Of a stretch of DNA of 64,000 bases, positions 32,860 to 43,966 are shown piece after piece. Made by a program: the position numbers and the translations under genes. The notes beneath the pieces were generated by a model. That model was not told the origin of the DNA. It saw nothing but the letters and a program-made list of their open reading frames with translations, and searched no databases. Position 1 is the stretch's first letter. Each line of letters opens with the position of its first letter. This DNA comes from Simmondsia chinensis (Eukaryota > Streptophyta > Magnoliopsida > Caryophyllales > Simmondsiaceae): contig JAGTTD010000015.1 in assembly GCA_018398585.1 (NCBI GenBank), forward strand, positions 8,251,001 to 8,315,000. The letters run 5' to 3'.

Positions 32860-33660
32860 TTTCTATGTGGGAGGGAGGGAGGGAGATGAACATTTGTGTG
32901 AATGATAAATTCTTTTGATCTTTTGAAGCGCATACATAGTGCATAATGAATTCCTTCTCTCACTGCAACCGCTTCTACAACCATTATAGATGGCTTTCCC
33001 AAATACCTAATACCAGTTGCAATGAAATATTCAACATTAATAATGTATCCTACCATTGCAGAAACCCCATTCCCGGTGCCGTCAAAATTAATGTTGACAC
33101 TTCCCAATTCGGACTCTTCCATCTAACCTTACGATGCTCCTGCTTGTGGTGGCAACCTATTTTATGAGATTTGCATTTCACATGTCATTAGTCCTAATCT
33201 GAAGTTGCCACTCCATCAACGGTTAAGATCAACATTTTTGCTGGGTGGCTAAAAGTTCCCTTAAGCACTTTTTCGTTTGTGTCCTTTCAAATGTGCCAAG
33301 CCAAAACGGTGAAATGAAGAAATTCTGACCTTAATCCTTTCCCCTTATTAGCCTCATTTGCTCTAGTTCACGAATAAACGAGTTTGATGTGGACGACTCT
33401 GGATCCATGCATTTTGAGCCAATGTCTCCCAGATTTTCTTAGATAACAGTTTGACTAAGAGATGGTGATCTCCGATTGTTGCCTACACATGTCAGAACTT
33501 GGACTGCACTGCCTACTAAGTTATTCAGTGATGCAAGACTGTTGTTCACTGTCTGCCATAGAAAACACGGAGCTCCATTGGATGTCAATGTTCCATATCC
33601 ACTTAACAGTTCCATGAGTTTCTTCCATCCCATTCGAGGTTGTGAGCTAGTCATGTCGTG
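32860..33660 (-). pseudogene. L1-type LINE remnant, RNase H end
   Basis: On the minus strand the frame 33122-32853 reads VNINFDGTGNGVSAMVGYII, then VVEAVAVREGIHYALCMRF, the RNase H pattern (NFDG ... EA-A-REG--A) found at the end of plant L1 ORF2. Upstream, near 33280-33330, FTVLAWHI-KDTNEKVLKG resembles the WHIWKARN block that precedes it. The rest is too decayed to assign, and frameshifts and stops are frequent. Confidence 0.55.
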
Positions 33661-34028
33661 GACTTTGCACTGAATTCACTGGATGATGTGTATCCCTAGC
33701 ACAGGCTGTCCTCAATCTTGTTTCTCGAGTCCGAGATGTCAATGATGGTTTCACACAAATTACTTGGGAGCATTTCTCATAGCGCTTCCCTATCGCATTC
33801 TTCATTTTTGATGAAGTCGGCTACCTTTATATTCGGATCTTTAAGGCCTTTCCCATCATCATGCAATAGAGCCAGCTCCTTGTGTGACAACCTTCCTGAC
33901 ACAATATAAAGAGCTAAAAGAAACCCAATATGATCACTATGAACCATAACGAACTTCCTAACGCAACTGCCGTGGAGGCAACCATAACATCGCTTTGATA
34001 TACACAGGTGAGCAATTCTTCACAATCT
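33661..34028. other. Unassigned sequence
   Basis: No gene or element recognised. It may be the upstream continuation of the L1 remnant, but no diagnostic residues are visible. Confidence 0.35.
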
Positions 34029-34211
34029 GAGTTTCATTCTAAGGGGCCAACTAGTTCAACTGGTAAAGTATCGAGGAGGTGGTATTCGAGATCTGAGATA
34101 AAATCCCACTTTTATCATCGGGAGAAAGTTTAGGTGATCTAGGGAGGCTGCTTCCTTATGCAGTCCTTGTGACTTTCTTACCATATGTAAAATAAGTTTG
34201 GGTTTCGTTCT
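34029..34211 (+). mobile_element. tRNA-derived SINE
   Basis: GGGGCCAACTAGTTCAACTGGTAAAG resembles a tRNA 5' region with an A box, and GGTATTCGAGATCTGAG a B box. The body AGTTTAGGTGATCTAGGGAGG-CTGC is of a type common in plant SINEs. GAGTTTCATTCT (34029-34040) and GGGTTTCGTTCT (34200-34211) form a probable 12-bp target duplication with two mismatches. The open frame on the opposite strand is incidental. Confidence 0.6.
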
Positions 34212-34919
34212 GCAGTGTAATGACATTCTAAAAACTTCTTCTGGGTTCTGATAAAATACAATTGTGTCTTTGGCAGGCAGCTGAACTCGAATCAAACTCC
34301 ATTCAGTGTGGCCATACATCCTCAATAATTTCTTCATTGTCCCTGGCCCGATATCTTGGTTTCCTTGAGTATATTTTTCTTGTATGAAAAATGGCCTTGT
34401 TTTATTAGAGATTTACGAATGTGTATTCCATGATAGAACACATTGCAATGTCGTATTTTTGTCCATATAGTGGGAAGAAAAGGCATAAATTACTGCTGCT
34501 GCTTTCGGCAATGGATAAGCAAGTTGGAAATGGAGTAGATGAGCTGACTCTTGGCACGCTATTGGAGAATGCAAAAGTGGATTTGATCCCAAGTTGAGTT
34601 TCCTTTGGCATTTTACTTGTCAGATTAGCAATTGTTTCTTGTTTCCGGACTTGAATTTCGTGCAGTCTTTTGTTTAAAACGAGTTTATTTATGATGGATG
34701 TTGTAATGCTTAGTTTGCAGTCCTAATCGAGCCTCTTGTCCGGTATTTTTCTAATGAATAGAACGTGCTTTGAGGTGTTCTTTGTTTCGTCAAAAAATCT
34801 TTTATGCCGTAATGCTATTATTTATTTGCATCACATCATTCAATCATAAATTTGGAATATGTTTTCCAACAGGGAAAACCTTTTCCTCAGTTGTTGGGTT
34901 TTAAGAGAGAGAAGTACAC
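34212..34919. other. Unassigned sequence left of copia D
   Basis: No gene seen. The 3' LTR of copia D would be expected here, but I cannot find a match to its 5' LTR (43228-43416), so this side of the element is probably truncated. Confidence 0.4.
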
Positions 34920-34924
34920 GCTTT

Positions 34925-36300
34925 CAATTTGAATGGGGTGGCCCATCGTGCAAATTGGCATTACAATAGCGGAAGTGATCGTTAGGTAATCCTTTGGTGA
35001 ATATATCAACTTGTTTGCTATAGGAGTTGATCAAATCTGGATGTCACCTTTAATTACATCTTCATAAACATAATAAAAATCAACATCAATATGCTTATTA
35101 CGATTGTTAGAAATGGGATTAGTGGCAAGGTGTGTGGCCGAGACATTATCAGAGAACATCTGAATTGGATTGGAGTGATGTAGACCGGGAACACTTGGTA
35201 ACACGGAGCCACAACTCGATACTCAAACTTTATAGCAGTCTTGACATTAGTGGGCTGCTTCTTTGCCTGCCACAAGATGAGGTTGGGACCAAGGAACAAG
35301 GCAAACATAGTGATAGAATGTCAAGTGTTAGGACAACCACTCCAATTAACATTAGTATAAGTCATTATGGGCATGCAGGAACCCAGAGAGAAGGTAAGAC
35401 CATGATCAAATGTGTGCATAAGGTACTGAAGAATACGTTTCACCATTTGCCAATGAGAAGGCCGGGAGCATGCATAAACTGGGACACACGGTTAACAACA
35501 TAACAAATAGGACGGGTAATAGTGAGATATTGAAGAGTACCCACCGCACTTCTAAACTCAGTAGGTTATGCAAGGAGATCTCCATATGCTAGCAATGGTT
35601 GAACTTGGGCCGTAGGGGAGTTTGAACAAGTTTGGCCTCAAGCATGTCATGCGTGTTAAGAAGATAAAGTGTGTACATATGTTGGGTGAGAAACGGACAA
35701 TGCTGTATAGGTTTGGCTTCAATGATAAGAAAATAGTGGAGAGGGCCAAGATCTTTCAAGGCAAATTTTTTGTAGAGTTGATTAATGAGGTGATTAAGGA
35801 GGGATGGGTGTGATTCGGTGAGAATGATGTCATCACCATATAACAATAAACAAATTTACCAACAAAGGAATGATGTATGAACAAGGAAAGATCCACTTTA
35901 TACAATGAAACCCAAGACTATAAAGGAAAGTGTTAAACCTATAAAACCAATCTTGAGACGCGTATTTGAGCTCGTATAATGCCTTATGCAGGAGACAAAC
36001 ATGGTTAGGAAACTTATGGTGTATTAACCGCCGGAGTTGTTTCATATAAACTTCTTCATTGAAAAAAATTGTGTAAAAATGCATTTTTTACATCAAGTTG
36101 GCGAATGAACCAAGAGTTGGTACTTACCAAAAAAATGAACCAAGAGTTGGTGATTGCTAAGGCAAGTATAAGCCTGATGGTGTGGGTTTAATAACAGGAA
36201 TGAAAGTTTAAGGATGGTTAAGACCTTCTTGTTGATGGTAGCCTTGAGTAACAAGAAGGGTCTTGAAGCAGCTAACCAAACCATCATCTACTTCACCCTA
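34925..36300 (-). pseudogene. Copia D: reverse transcriptase and RNase H remnant
   Basis: Landmarks on the minus strand: LHKALYELKYASQDWFYRFN (about 35930-35990), MLYGDDIILTESH (active site YGDD with both aspartates, about 35820-35846), FALKDLGPLHYF, then RNase H: FLGPNLILWQAKKQPT (about 35240-35290), SDNVSATHLATNP, KHIDVDFYY. Frameshifts and stops separate the blocks. Confidence 0.8.
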
Positions 36301-36999
36301 TATTTTCATGCGTTCCCTACAACATTTTGATTAAGTCGGCGCGCGCGGGGGGGGGGGGGGGGGGGGGTGGGGGGTTAGGCTATGTCCTAGGTTTGGCTTG
36401 GAATTAGGGAGTTAAATTCCTCAGTTCTGACTTCTTGCCATTGTAGATTTTTAGTAGCCTGAGAGAAATAAGTTGGTTCTTGAACAATTGTAATCAAAGA
36501 GAGAGATAAAATATGTTTAGATTTACATATGTTGTCCTGAGTGCGCATGGGACGTGTGTTTTGAGAGGGTGTGATGCATATAGGGTAACGAAGGGTCAAC
36601 ACCAATAGGCGAGTCAACGATATCCAAGGATGTTGCACTTGGACGTTCACCCCTGCATCCATGGGGGTTGATGCAATTTCCTGGCGAGTCGAACTGTCCA
36701 AGACAGTCGAGTTCGGAGACAGGGATTGCAGTGAAGCAGCAGCCGATGGGGTAAGGGGGCTGGTGTGTGCGGCATGCACAATTGGTGTGTTGTCGGTGCA
36801 TAGGGTTGAGCCTCGGCCAATGGTGTCGGTAGGCGGCTGGGAGGCAATAGGCGGTGGAAGGGAAGGAGGTCACACATAGGCCATCTGAAGGGGAATGTCA
36901 AACGAACGCGCACTAGAAGACACTGCTCAGCTAGGCACAAGGTTAGGTTATGGAAAGATATTTTCTTTAAAATGCATATGACGACTAATATGCACACGA
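36301..36999 (-). pseudogene. Copia D: linker between integrase and reverse transcriptase
   Basis: The segment includes EPTYFSQATKNLQWQEVRTEEFNSL-like residues (near 36400-36480), the conserved entry to the copia reverse transcriptase. The rest is serine/proline/threonine-rich linker. A G run of about 25 bases (36343-36374, broken by one T) interrupts it. The open frame on the plus strand (36661-36879) is a shadow. Confidence 0.55.
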
Positions 37000-37595
37000 C
37001 CGGTGATGGGATCTAAACAACAATAGCCTTTGTAACGGCCACATATCCAAGAAAAATATAAGGAATAGATCGAGGTGCCAATTTGTGAGCGGTGAGGGGA
37101 GTGATGGTAGGAGAACATGTACACACAAAGACGCAAAAAAAAAAAAAAAAATTATAATAAAGGGCTCGATGAAAGACCTTTTCAAAAGGGGAAAGATTTT
37201 GTAAAGTTGGTATGCACAAATGATTTATTATGTAACAAGTTGTACAAGCAGCATCAACCCCAAACATAGGTGGTAAATGAGCTTGAATATTAACGTTCGT
37301 ACCATTTCGTTAACATGTTGATACTTTTGTTTCCTTCGCTCATTTAGTTGTGGAGTATCAAGCAAGGAGAGACGAAAGTGGATGCCATGAGCCCGACAAA
37401 GAGCAGCACTAGGTCGATTGTTAAACTCACGAGCACCATCCCTTTGAAAACATTTAATTTTGTTATTAACTAATTTTCGACAAAGATTTTAAAATCAGAA
37501 AAGATAAGTGCACTTCGTCTTTCCTCCGCATTGGATATAGCTAAGAAAACCTACAGTAACCATTAATAAAGATAATATTGAAATTAAGACTTAGA
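37000..37595 (-). pseudogene. Copia D: integrase core remnant
   Basis: On the minus strand there are blocks GREFNNRPSAALCRAHGIHF, then DTPQLNERRKQKYQ (normally TPQQNG-AERKHR), ATCYIINHLCIPTLQNLSPF and FLGYVAVTKAIVV. These match the second half of the copia integrase core and the downstream GKE-like region. The core continues upstream beyond the RTE insertion. Confidence 0.7.
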
Positions 37596-38540
37596 TAAAG
37601 GAGCTTGCCAAACAATAACAACAACTACAACCATCGACCCAGTGCCTCAAGGGCTTCTGCATAAGCGAGGTCCCTTTTTTTTTTTTTTTTTGTTGGGGGG
37701 TGGGGGGGATATATAGGCAACCTTAACCCTTTAAAGTGCTACCCTTAAAGGGAGGCTGTGTCCGAGGTCCCCCAACCTAATAAGCATATAATCACACAAG
37801 CATGAGGCTATAGCATGAAGCATGAATCATGGAGCATGAAGCATGGAATAGGAAGCAGTAATATGCCATAGAGAGAGCTTGGAGCAAGGAATAAGGAGCA
37901 TGAAGCAGGAGCAGCAATAGGCCATAAAACACTCCCGGCCATATCAATTGAATCACATAGTTAGACATAGGCACTAATGCAAGCTAAAATATGTTCCTCA
38001 GTTCTAAATCGCCACATCAGTTACCTCTATGCCAGCCTTCCATTGAGCTCTATCTAAGGCCATCTTCTCATGCAGGTTTAAGTAGGCATGGTCATTTCGG
38101 ATCATCTCTATCCATCTGTTTTTTGGTCTTCCTCTCCCTCTCTTCCCTATCGTAGTACGAAATAGTTCACATCTCCTGATGGGGCCAATGGTTGGTCTCT
38201 TCCTAACATGTCCAAACCACCACAAACGTTGCTCCCTCAATTTCTCATCGATTGGGGCTACACTTAATTTACTTCTTATGACGTTATTTTTGATCCTATC
38301 TTTCCTTGTGTGTCCGCACATCCACTGCAGCATCCTCATATCCACCACCTTCATCTTTTGTGTATGATACTATTTCATTGGCCAGCACTCTGCCTCATAC
38401 GACATAACCGGTCTTATTACTGTCTTATAGTATTTTCGCTTCAGCTTTAACAGGAACTGTCTATTGCAAAGTACCGCAGAGGCCATCCTCCATTTATGCC
38501 AGCCTATATTAATGCAGTTGCTAAAGGAGCTTGCCAAACA
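37596..38540 (-). mobile_element. RTE LINE, 5'-truncated, in copia D integrase
   Basis: The insert 37615-38521 ends (left, minus orientation) in CAACAAC repeats and carries the complete RTE 3' region, with CAGTGCCTCAAGGGCTTCTGC and AAAGTGCTACCCTTAAAGG. The C-terminal RTE protein (about 38354 to 38004) reads NNVIRSKLSVAPIDEKLREQ, WWFGHVRKRPTIGPIRRCEL, RGRGRPKNRWIEM, DRAQWKAGI. A perfect 19-bp target duplication, TAAAGGAGCTTGCCAAACA, lies at 37596-37614 and 38522-38540. The 3' region also holds AGCATGAAGCATG-type short repeats (37800-37910). Confidence 0.92.
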
Positions 38541-38694
38541 TTAGAATGAATTAACTGCAGCAGCGCATTAGTAGTATGTAAAACACAAGTAAAAGGTAGC
38601 CCATGTGATTTGCCTAAGTAACACGCATACAATCTTTCAATAAAATAGAACTAGTAGAAAGCAAACTATGACATCGCAAAATGTCTAAAACAGA
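38541..38694 (-). pseudogene. Copia D: integrase fragment between two insertions
   Basis: On the minus strand it reads like the pre-integrase/core joint: a SLLSTSSILLK- and GKSHGLPFTCVL-like stretch, then ALLQLIHSNVWQAPL, corresponding to the GK-H-LPF and LIHSDVWG-AP motifs of copia. It is short because it is bounded on both sides by insertions. Confidence 0.6.
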
Positions 38695-38699
38695 ATTTC

Positions 38700-39364
38700 T
38701 GTTACAAACCGAGAATTCGAGGTTTGAGTTAAACGGGCTATTGGCGGGAATTTCAGTTGAAGTTTAAAATTCTGTTGCTGGAATTCTACCACCGCTATTC
38801 TGTTTTACTGACCTGTACTGCTGCTGCTGCTGAGTGACCTCTGCTGCCGTTAGTTACGGATTTGGGCCCCAAAAATAAGCATTTAAATGTTAGTTAGTTG
38901 TTTAGTAGTTAAGTCAATGATGTATTAGCTGGGTATGGTTGCATTGTAGGTCTAGTTGTGTTGTAATAAGCTGTAGTATTTCTGCAGCAGGTCTGGGACT
39001 GTTAGGATAGTGTTTTGGCTCCAATACTTAGGATTTAAATGTTAGTTGCATAAATTCTAGATACTTCTAGATGTTTCTTAGTTGGTTAAGAGCTTATGTC
39101 TAGGTTCAATGTAATAGATTGCGCTAGGTTCAATGTAATAGATTGCGCATCAGAAAGGGATCAAGTGTAAATCTGAATTCATTCAATCAAATATCAAACA
39201 CAATCTCATTTTGAGATCAATATTCTCTCTCTCACCTAACTCACTCTATTTTCTCATCTAATTTTCCTTCTTCCTCTCATCTAAACTCTATATTCTTTCT
39301 CATCTCATACTCTTTCTATCCCAACCTAGGTTAAGGCTCAAGAGAAATCTTCGAAACCTTAACA
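38700..39364 (+). repeat. 5' LTR of the small LTR element
   Basis: 665 bp. It contains a tandem duplication of CTAGGTTCAATGTAATAGATTG (39103-39148, first and last bases shared with neighbours) that the right LTR lacks, which accounts for most of the length difference. A CTGCTGCTGCTGCTG run lies near 38818. Confidence 0.9.
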
Positions 39365-39647
39365 ATTGGTATCAGAGCCTCGATCCGATCGAGTGCGCAA
39401 TCAAAATTTAAAAAAAAAAAAAATTCAGAAAAGATCAAATTCCAGTTCAAGCTAATCAGGTCGCAGATTTCAGTAAAAAAAAAAAAAAAAATCAGATTAG
39501 TTCAAGACAACCTGACCAAGAGCCGATCAGATTTGAGATTCTTAAATTTGATCTTGAAAATTTTGAAAAATTGTAGATCACATTTGGAGATTGTATTGTT
39601 GTTGATCCAAATCAGCATTGTGCAATCAAGATTGAGAAGATTCAAAC

Positions 39648-40667
39648 GTGACAACAATGACAATTGGAGTGAGTGATCAATTAGCAGCATTGGTGACGCA
39701 GTTAGCACATATAAATCAGACAGTGTTAGAAACTAATCAGACCGTGCTAGAATCTGAGCAAAGGAATGAGGTTCGAATGCGCCTCTTGTTGAAAGAGCAA
39801 GAGCAGGACTTCATTGAAAGGTTTAGCGTACACTCTCAGCAAGTCGATGCCAAGATTGCAGCTCAAATTAATCAATACAAGCAGCAATTGGAGGACATGG
39901 ACCCTGGAAGAATGGAACAACAGGCACGGGTGTTAAATGAGAAGGTTGCTGAGATTCAAAATCAGGTCAATAGGCAAACTCTTGGAGGAAATAATCTAGA
40001 CAATGAGAGTTTGGTGTCTCAAACATTGCAAGGTGTTGAAGGAACATTAACTGCACATGTGAATCCACAAGTTCAGCCTCAACCGAACCACAACAGACCT
40101 CAAAATTCAGCTTCTGCAGGCCTGGGAACTGACTGCCAGCAGATTTCTTCATTTGGACAGGAGCAGATTGGATTTTTCAGCTAGAATTCTGAACAAAATG
40201 AACAATCTCAGGATCCTCCAATGCAATCCAGATCAAAAACAGGGGAGGCTTTGGAAGTTTTCTTGTGTTGGATGAATAATTACACGCTTAAAGTAGCAAA
40301 TATGCACCGACGGCATGCCGATCGGCAAGTTCGGCATGATTTATTTCCATTTTTGAGTGGAGTTTTGATTAATATGGTCCCTATCATGAAGCTATGCTAT
40401 TGGGAGGATATTTGTGAGTTGTTCATCAAGTTGTACTGCAGTAACAAGTGCTCATTAGCTGCATTTTTTCCGGTCCAGTTAGTTGCAGTTCACTGGGATG
40501 TTCACCTCCTTCAACTCCTACCTCAGACATCAATAAGTGATTTCCTAGCCTTGTTCTCTTTCATTCTTGAGGACAAGAATGTTTTCAAGGGGAAGAAAAT
40601 GTTACAAACCGAGAATCCGAGGTTTGAGTTAAACGGGCTATTGGCGGGAATTTCAGTTGAAGTTTAA
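39648..40667 (+). pseudogene. Gag-like protein with one in-frame amber codon
   Basis: A 178-codon frame starts MTTMTIGVSDQLAALVTQLA and is rich in glutamine, glutamate and leucine, predicting a coiled coil (about residues 10-115). A single TAG at 40182-40184 ends it. The same frame stays open for 161 more codons and reads through the purine tract into the right LTR. The second part ends LEDKNVFKGKKML, resembling the extreme C terminus of gypsy pol (LEDKV--G), and RRHADRQVRH resembles a stretch near the integrase end. I infer a gag start fused to a pol end by an internal deletion. Whether TAG is a lesion or is suppressed cannot be told. Confidence 0.55.
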
Positions 40668-41239
40668 AATTCTGTTGCTGGAATTTTACCACCGCTGTTC
40701 TGTTTTACTGACCTGTACTGCTGCTGCTGCTGAGTGACCTCTGCTGCTGTTAGTTACGGATTTGGGCGCCAAAAATAACATTTAAATGTTAGTTAGTTGT
40801 TTAGTAGTTAAGTCAATGATGTATTAGCTGGGTATGGTTGCATTGTGGGTCTAGTTGTGTTGTAATAAGCTGTAGTATTTCTGCAGCAGGTCTGGGACTG
40901 TTAGGATAGTGTTTTGGCTCCAATAATTAGGATTTAAATGTTAGTTGCATAAATTCTAGATACTTCCAGATGTTTCTTAGTTGGTTAGGAGCTTATGTCT
41001 AGGTTCAATGTAATAGATTGCGTATAAGTAAGGGATCAAGTGTAAATCTGAATTCATTCAATCAAATATCAAACACAATCTCATTTTGAGATCATTATTC
41101 TCTCTCTCACCTAACTCTCTCTATTTTCTCATCTAATTTCCCTTCTTCCTTTCATGTAAACTCTATATTCTTTCTCATCTCATACTCTTTCTATCCCATC
41201 CTAGGTTAAGGCTCAAGAGAAATCTTCGAATCCATGACA
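40600..41239 (+). repeat. 3' LTR of the small LTR element
   Basis: 640 bp, TGTTACAAACCGAGAATCC to CCATGACA. It is very close to the 5' LTR, so this is the youngest LTR insertion in the window by this measure. Confidence 0.9.
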
Positions 41240-41244
41240 ATTTC

Positions 41245-42100
41245 CTAGATGTCCTAAATGCTTGTGCTAGAGTTCAGTTATGATTGTTCGTGCCACAAGT
41301 TCAATGAGCTGAGGAGAAAAGCCATAAAGTGGTATTGTGTATCCTAAGGAGTGGCATTCCCATAACCTTGTTCTTGACACAAATTGAAGAAGTGTCATAT
41401 TCAACAACATAATTGTTATCATGACATAATTGTTTAATTGAAAGTAAGTTATAGGTAAGACCTGGAACAAGTAAGACATACGATAGTAAAAGAGAACGAG
41501 ACTTAGTACAAATGGAGAAAGAACCAACATGTGTAGCAGGTAATAGGGAGCCATTGCGGACTTGAATAGACTTAAAACAAGTGTAAGAGTGAACATTTTT
41601 CACAATACCTGAGTTTTAAGTCATGTATTAGATGCACTGAGTACCATGTATGATAAGTGGAATTAGAGACAAACATAGCCGCTAGCAAGTGTGAAAGGTC
41701 AGTTTGAGCATAGAGATGGGAACAATATGATGTAGCATGACCTGCCTAATAGCAAATCTGACAAACAAGGGGCTGTAAACCAAGTATACCATCATTTAAC
41801 TGATAAGGAGATGTACCTACTGCCAAGGTGAGAAATATGAGCGATGTACTCTAGACCCAGCCATACCCGAGCCATTATGCAGTTGGCAACCCATAGGTGG
41901 CGGTTACTATTGCTGATAATCGTGGCAATCATAAAGCCCCCATGACCACCAGTGCCTTTGGAGTTATGTCCTCGGCCTCCATTGCCCACACCCTACACAG
42001 CCACGCCCATCATTGGAGGAGTATGTGGCTGACTAGTAGAAGCTAAATCATGACCATGATCAGGAGTGCAAGGCCCTTTGTAGATGAGCAAGAGCAGCCT
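41245..42100 (-). pseudogene. Copia D: protease and pre-integrase remnant
   Basis: The minus strand reads KNVHSYTCFKSIQVRNGSLL, then VLLVPGLTYNLLSIKQLCHD and YDTSSICVKNKVMGMPLLR, the conserved stretch between copia protease and integrase (V-VP-L--NLLSI-QL). A glycine/histidine-rich piece near 41900-41990 (GNGGRGHNSKGTGGHGG) matches the gag C-terminal region. Confidence 0.75.
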
Positions 42101-43190
42101 CTTCATCTACAAGGGAAATCTTGAGTTGTTCAAACATAAGGTTCCGAGAGAAGTTGCCCGTGTGAAGGTGTTGAAGGGGCCATACTTGGATGGGAACCGA
42201 AAGAGGGCATAGTAAATGAACTCCCTGTTAGATATTAGTGAGTAAATGGCAGCAAGATGTTGGCTATGGGTTTGAGCTTAGTTAGGTAGTTGTCCATAGT
42301 TTTATTGCCCATGCATAGGGTACCTAGTTGAGAGCGAATATCAGATTCTTTTGCTAAGAAATGGTCCCGAAATCGTTTTAACAACTGCATCCAACATATC
42401 TTTAGAGTTGTGGTGGATAACATCATTAAAGATAGAGCGAGCAAGGGAAGCAAAGAGATAGGACCAAATACTTAGGTTGGTGTAAGACTAGGCTAGGTGT
42501 TCAAGATTTGGAATATGGGTACCATTACAGTGTCATGTGACAGGGAGGGCAGGGAATCAAGCCACCAATGAACTCCGTGACACGATTAGATTGAAGAATT
42601 ATCGAAATCTGTTTGCATCAAGTGGTGTATTCAGTGGAAAATTCAAGTTTAACGATAACAGGACCAGTTATAGTTGAGATAGATTGAGAGCTCATTAATG
42701 AGTAGTAGGGCGAGGGAGTCGACGCACCTAAAGTAGGGTAAGACGAGTAGGGTATTGTAAGGGATGATGGCACATGAGGGAAGGATAAGCCTAGAGATGA
42801 AGGATGAACCCCATGGTTGATAAGAGTAAAGGGTAGAGTAGAGGTGAATCCCATGAAGAAAGAACCGATTGGAGGTAGAGGAGGAAGCAGGGTCGGGGTT
42901 GAGTATATCAAGTTGGGAGCAGTGACGATGAGAGAAGTGGGTTGCAAATGGTTGACAATAGGTGGGATGGTGGGAGAAGGGGAGAGAGAGGGACCAATTG
43001 AGGCGGGAGGGAGCGAAATCAGGATGCCACTGAGACCACCTTGACCTAGCGAGAGAATGATTGCACCAATGTGGTTGATCAGGATTGCACCACTGAGAGA
43101 AAAGGCGACGGACAAAGACACATTGCTGCTATGAGAAAAGGCGGCTAGGGTTGTGCTGTGAGGAAGACGCTAGGGTTTTTGGGGAGAGGA
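42101..43190 (-). pseudogene. Copia D: gag remnant
   Basis: LLKRFRDHFLAKESDIRSQLGTLCMGNKTMDNYLTKLKPIAN (about 42260-42390) is the copia gag signature (L--QL--L-MGN-T--DYL-KLK-IAD). The N-terminal part (43121-42618) is a serine/proline-rich frame starting MSLSVAFSLSGAIL, with a proline-serine linker absent from typical short gags. The frame is broken near 42460-42620. Confidence 0.75.
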
Positions 43191-43215
43191 GAAAAAGTGA
43201 TTCAGGGTTAGGTAT

Positions 43216-43416
43216 GCTCTGGTATCATGTGAGAGAATAATACTGAAAGCATAGCCAATAGAGGTGTTGATGTATGATTATACAGAAATAGTTACATGAA
43301 GGGAAATTATAGAAGAGGCCCTATAGAATATAACAGAAGATCATAGAATATCCTAAACATATTATTTATTATACTAATATTTGTAGTAATCTTTTGTTGC
43401 AGGTCTCATTTCAACA
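43216..43416 (-). repeat. 5' LTR and primer site of copia D
   Basis: GCTCTGGTATCA (43216-43227) is the inverse initiator tRNA-Met site with two transitions. It abuts an LTR-like segment 43228-43416 that starts TGTGAGAGAATAATACTG and ends CATTTCAACA. The length of 189 bp is short but within the copia range. Its partner LTR was not found. Confidence 0.6.
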
Positions 43417-43421
43417 TTAAC

Positions 43422-43961
43422 TTATCCATATGTTAACCTTGTACACATTTATAGATTAAAACAAAGTTTTTTGCTCGGCAGTAAAAAAAAAAAAAAAAAA
43501 TAATAATAATAAATTTGGAAAAAAAAGTTTTTTCTAATTTAAAATGTTCTATAAAGATGAGCTTGGAAGGAGCCACTGGCAACAAGGGTTGGGCTGCAGC
43601 GGGGTGGGAGCACCGTTAGAGGGAGAGAAGTCATAGGAGAGGGAAAATGAGGAGAGGAATTTAATTTTTTTCTTTAGAAAATTTTCTTGTGTTTAAAAAT
43701 TAATGTTGATTTATTAAGGATAATTTTTTCTTTAATAATAACAATTAAGGATATAACATTATCGTTCACAAGACGAAAAATTATCAGGAATTAATGAAAT
43801 AAGCTTCGAATCCTAGACTTTTTAGTTGATAAGGAGGTAGTTTCAATGTCTCATGATAAATTGGTATTTGCACATTCTAGCTACAATTACAGTTGGACTA
43901 GTATATTAAACAGTTCATTACATTTGAATAATTAAAGGTGTAGGTGGAAGTATTTTTGTTG
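43422..43961. other. AT-rich spacer
   Basis: About 540 bp with an A run at 43481-43500 followed by TAATAATAATAA. No gene or element boundary recognised. Confidence 0.5.
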
Positions 43962-43966
43962 ACAAC

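Larger units (their letters stand above)
38695..41244 (+). mobile_element. Small LTR retrotransposon with perfect target duplication
   Basis: LTRs of 665 and 640 bp (38700-39364, 40600-41239), TGTTACAAACC...ACA, flank a 1.2-kb interior. A perfect 5-bp duplication ATTTC lies at 38695-38699 and 41240-41244. The primer site TTGGTATCAGAGCCT follows the left LTR (39366-39380) and the purine tract AAGGGGAAGAAAA (40587-40599) precedes the right one. The LTRs are the most alike in the window: I counted five substitutions in the first 185 bp. The interior has no reverse transcriptase or integrase core, so it is non-autonomous. Confidence 0.93.
34920..43416 (-). mobile_element. Copia element D, 3'-truncated and interrupted by two insertions
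   Basis: From right to left on the minus strand lie a 189-bp LTR (43228-43416), a primer site, gag, protease, integrase, reverse transcriptase and RNase H, again the copia order. Integrase is split by an RTE fragment (37615-38521) and by an LTR element (38700-41239). Removing both joins the pre-integrase and core motifs. The downstream LTR is not found. The element is old, with many stops. Confidence 0.82.

Noticed and set aside
34056..34337. Minus-strand 93-codon frame as a gene
   Set aside because: It overlaps a tRNA-like SINE on the other strand and shows no known domain.
36661..36879. Plus-strand 72-codon frame
   Set aside because: It is the opposite strand of the copia D linker.
42817..43044. 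Plus-strand glycine-rich frame
   Set aside because: It is the complement of the serine/proline-rich copia D gag.
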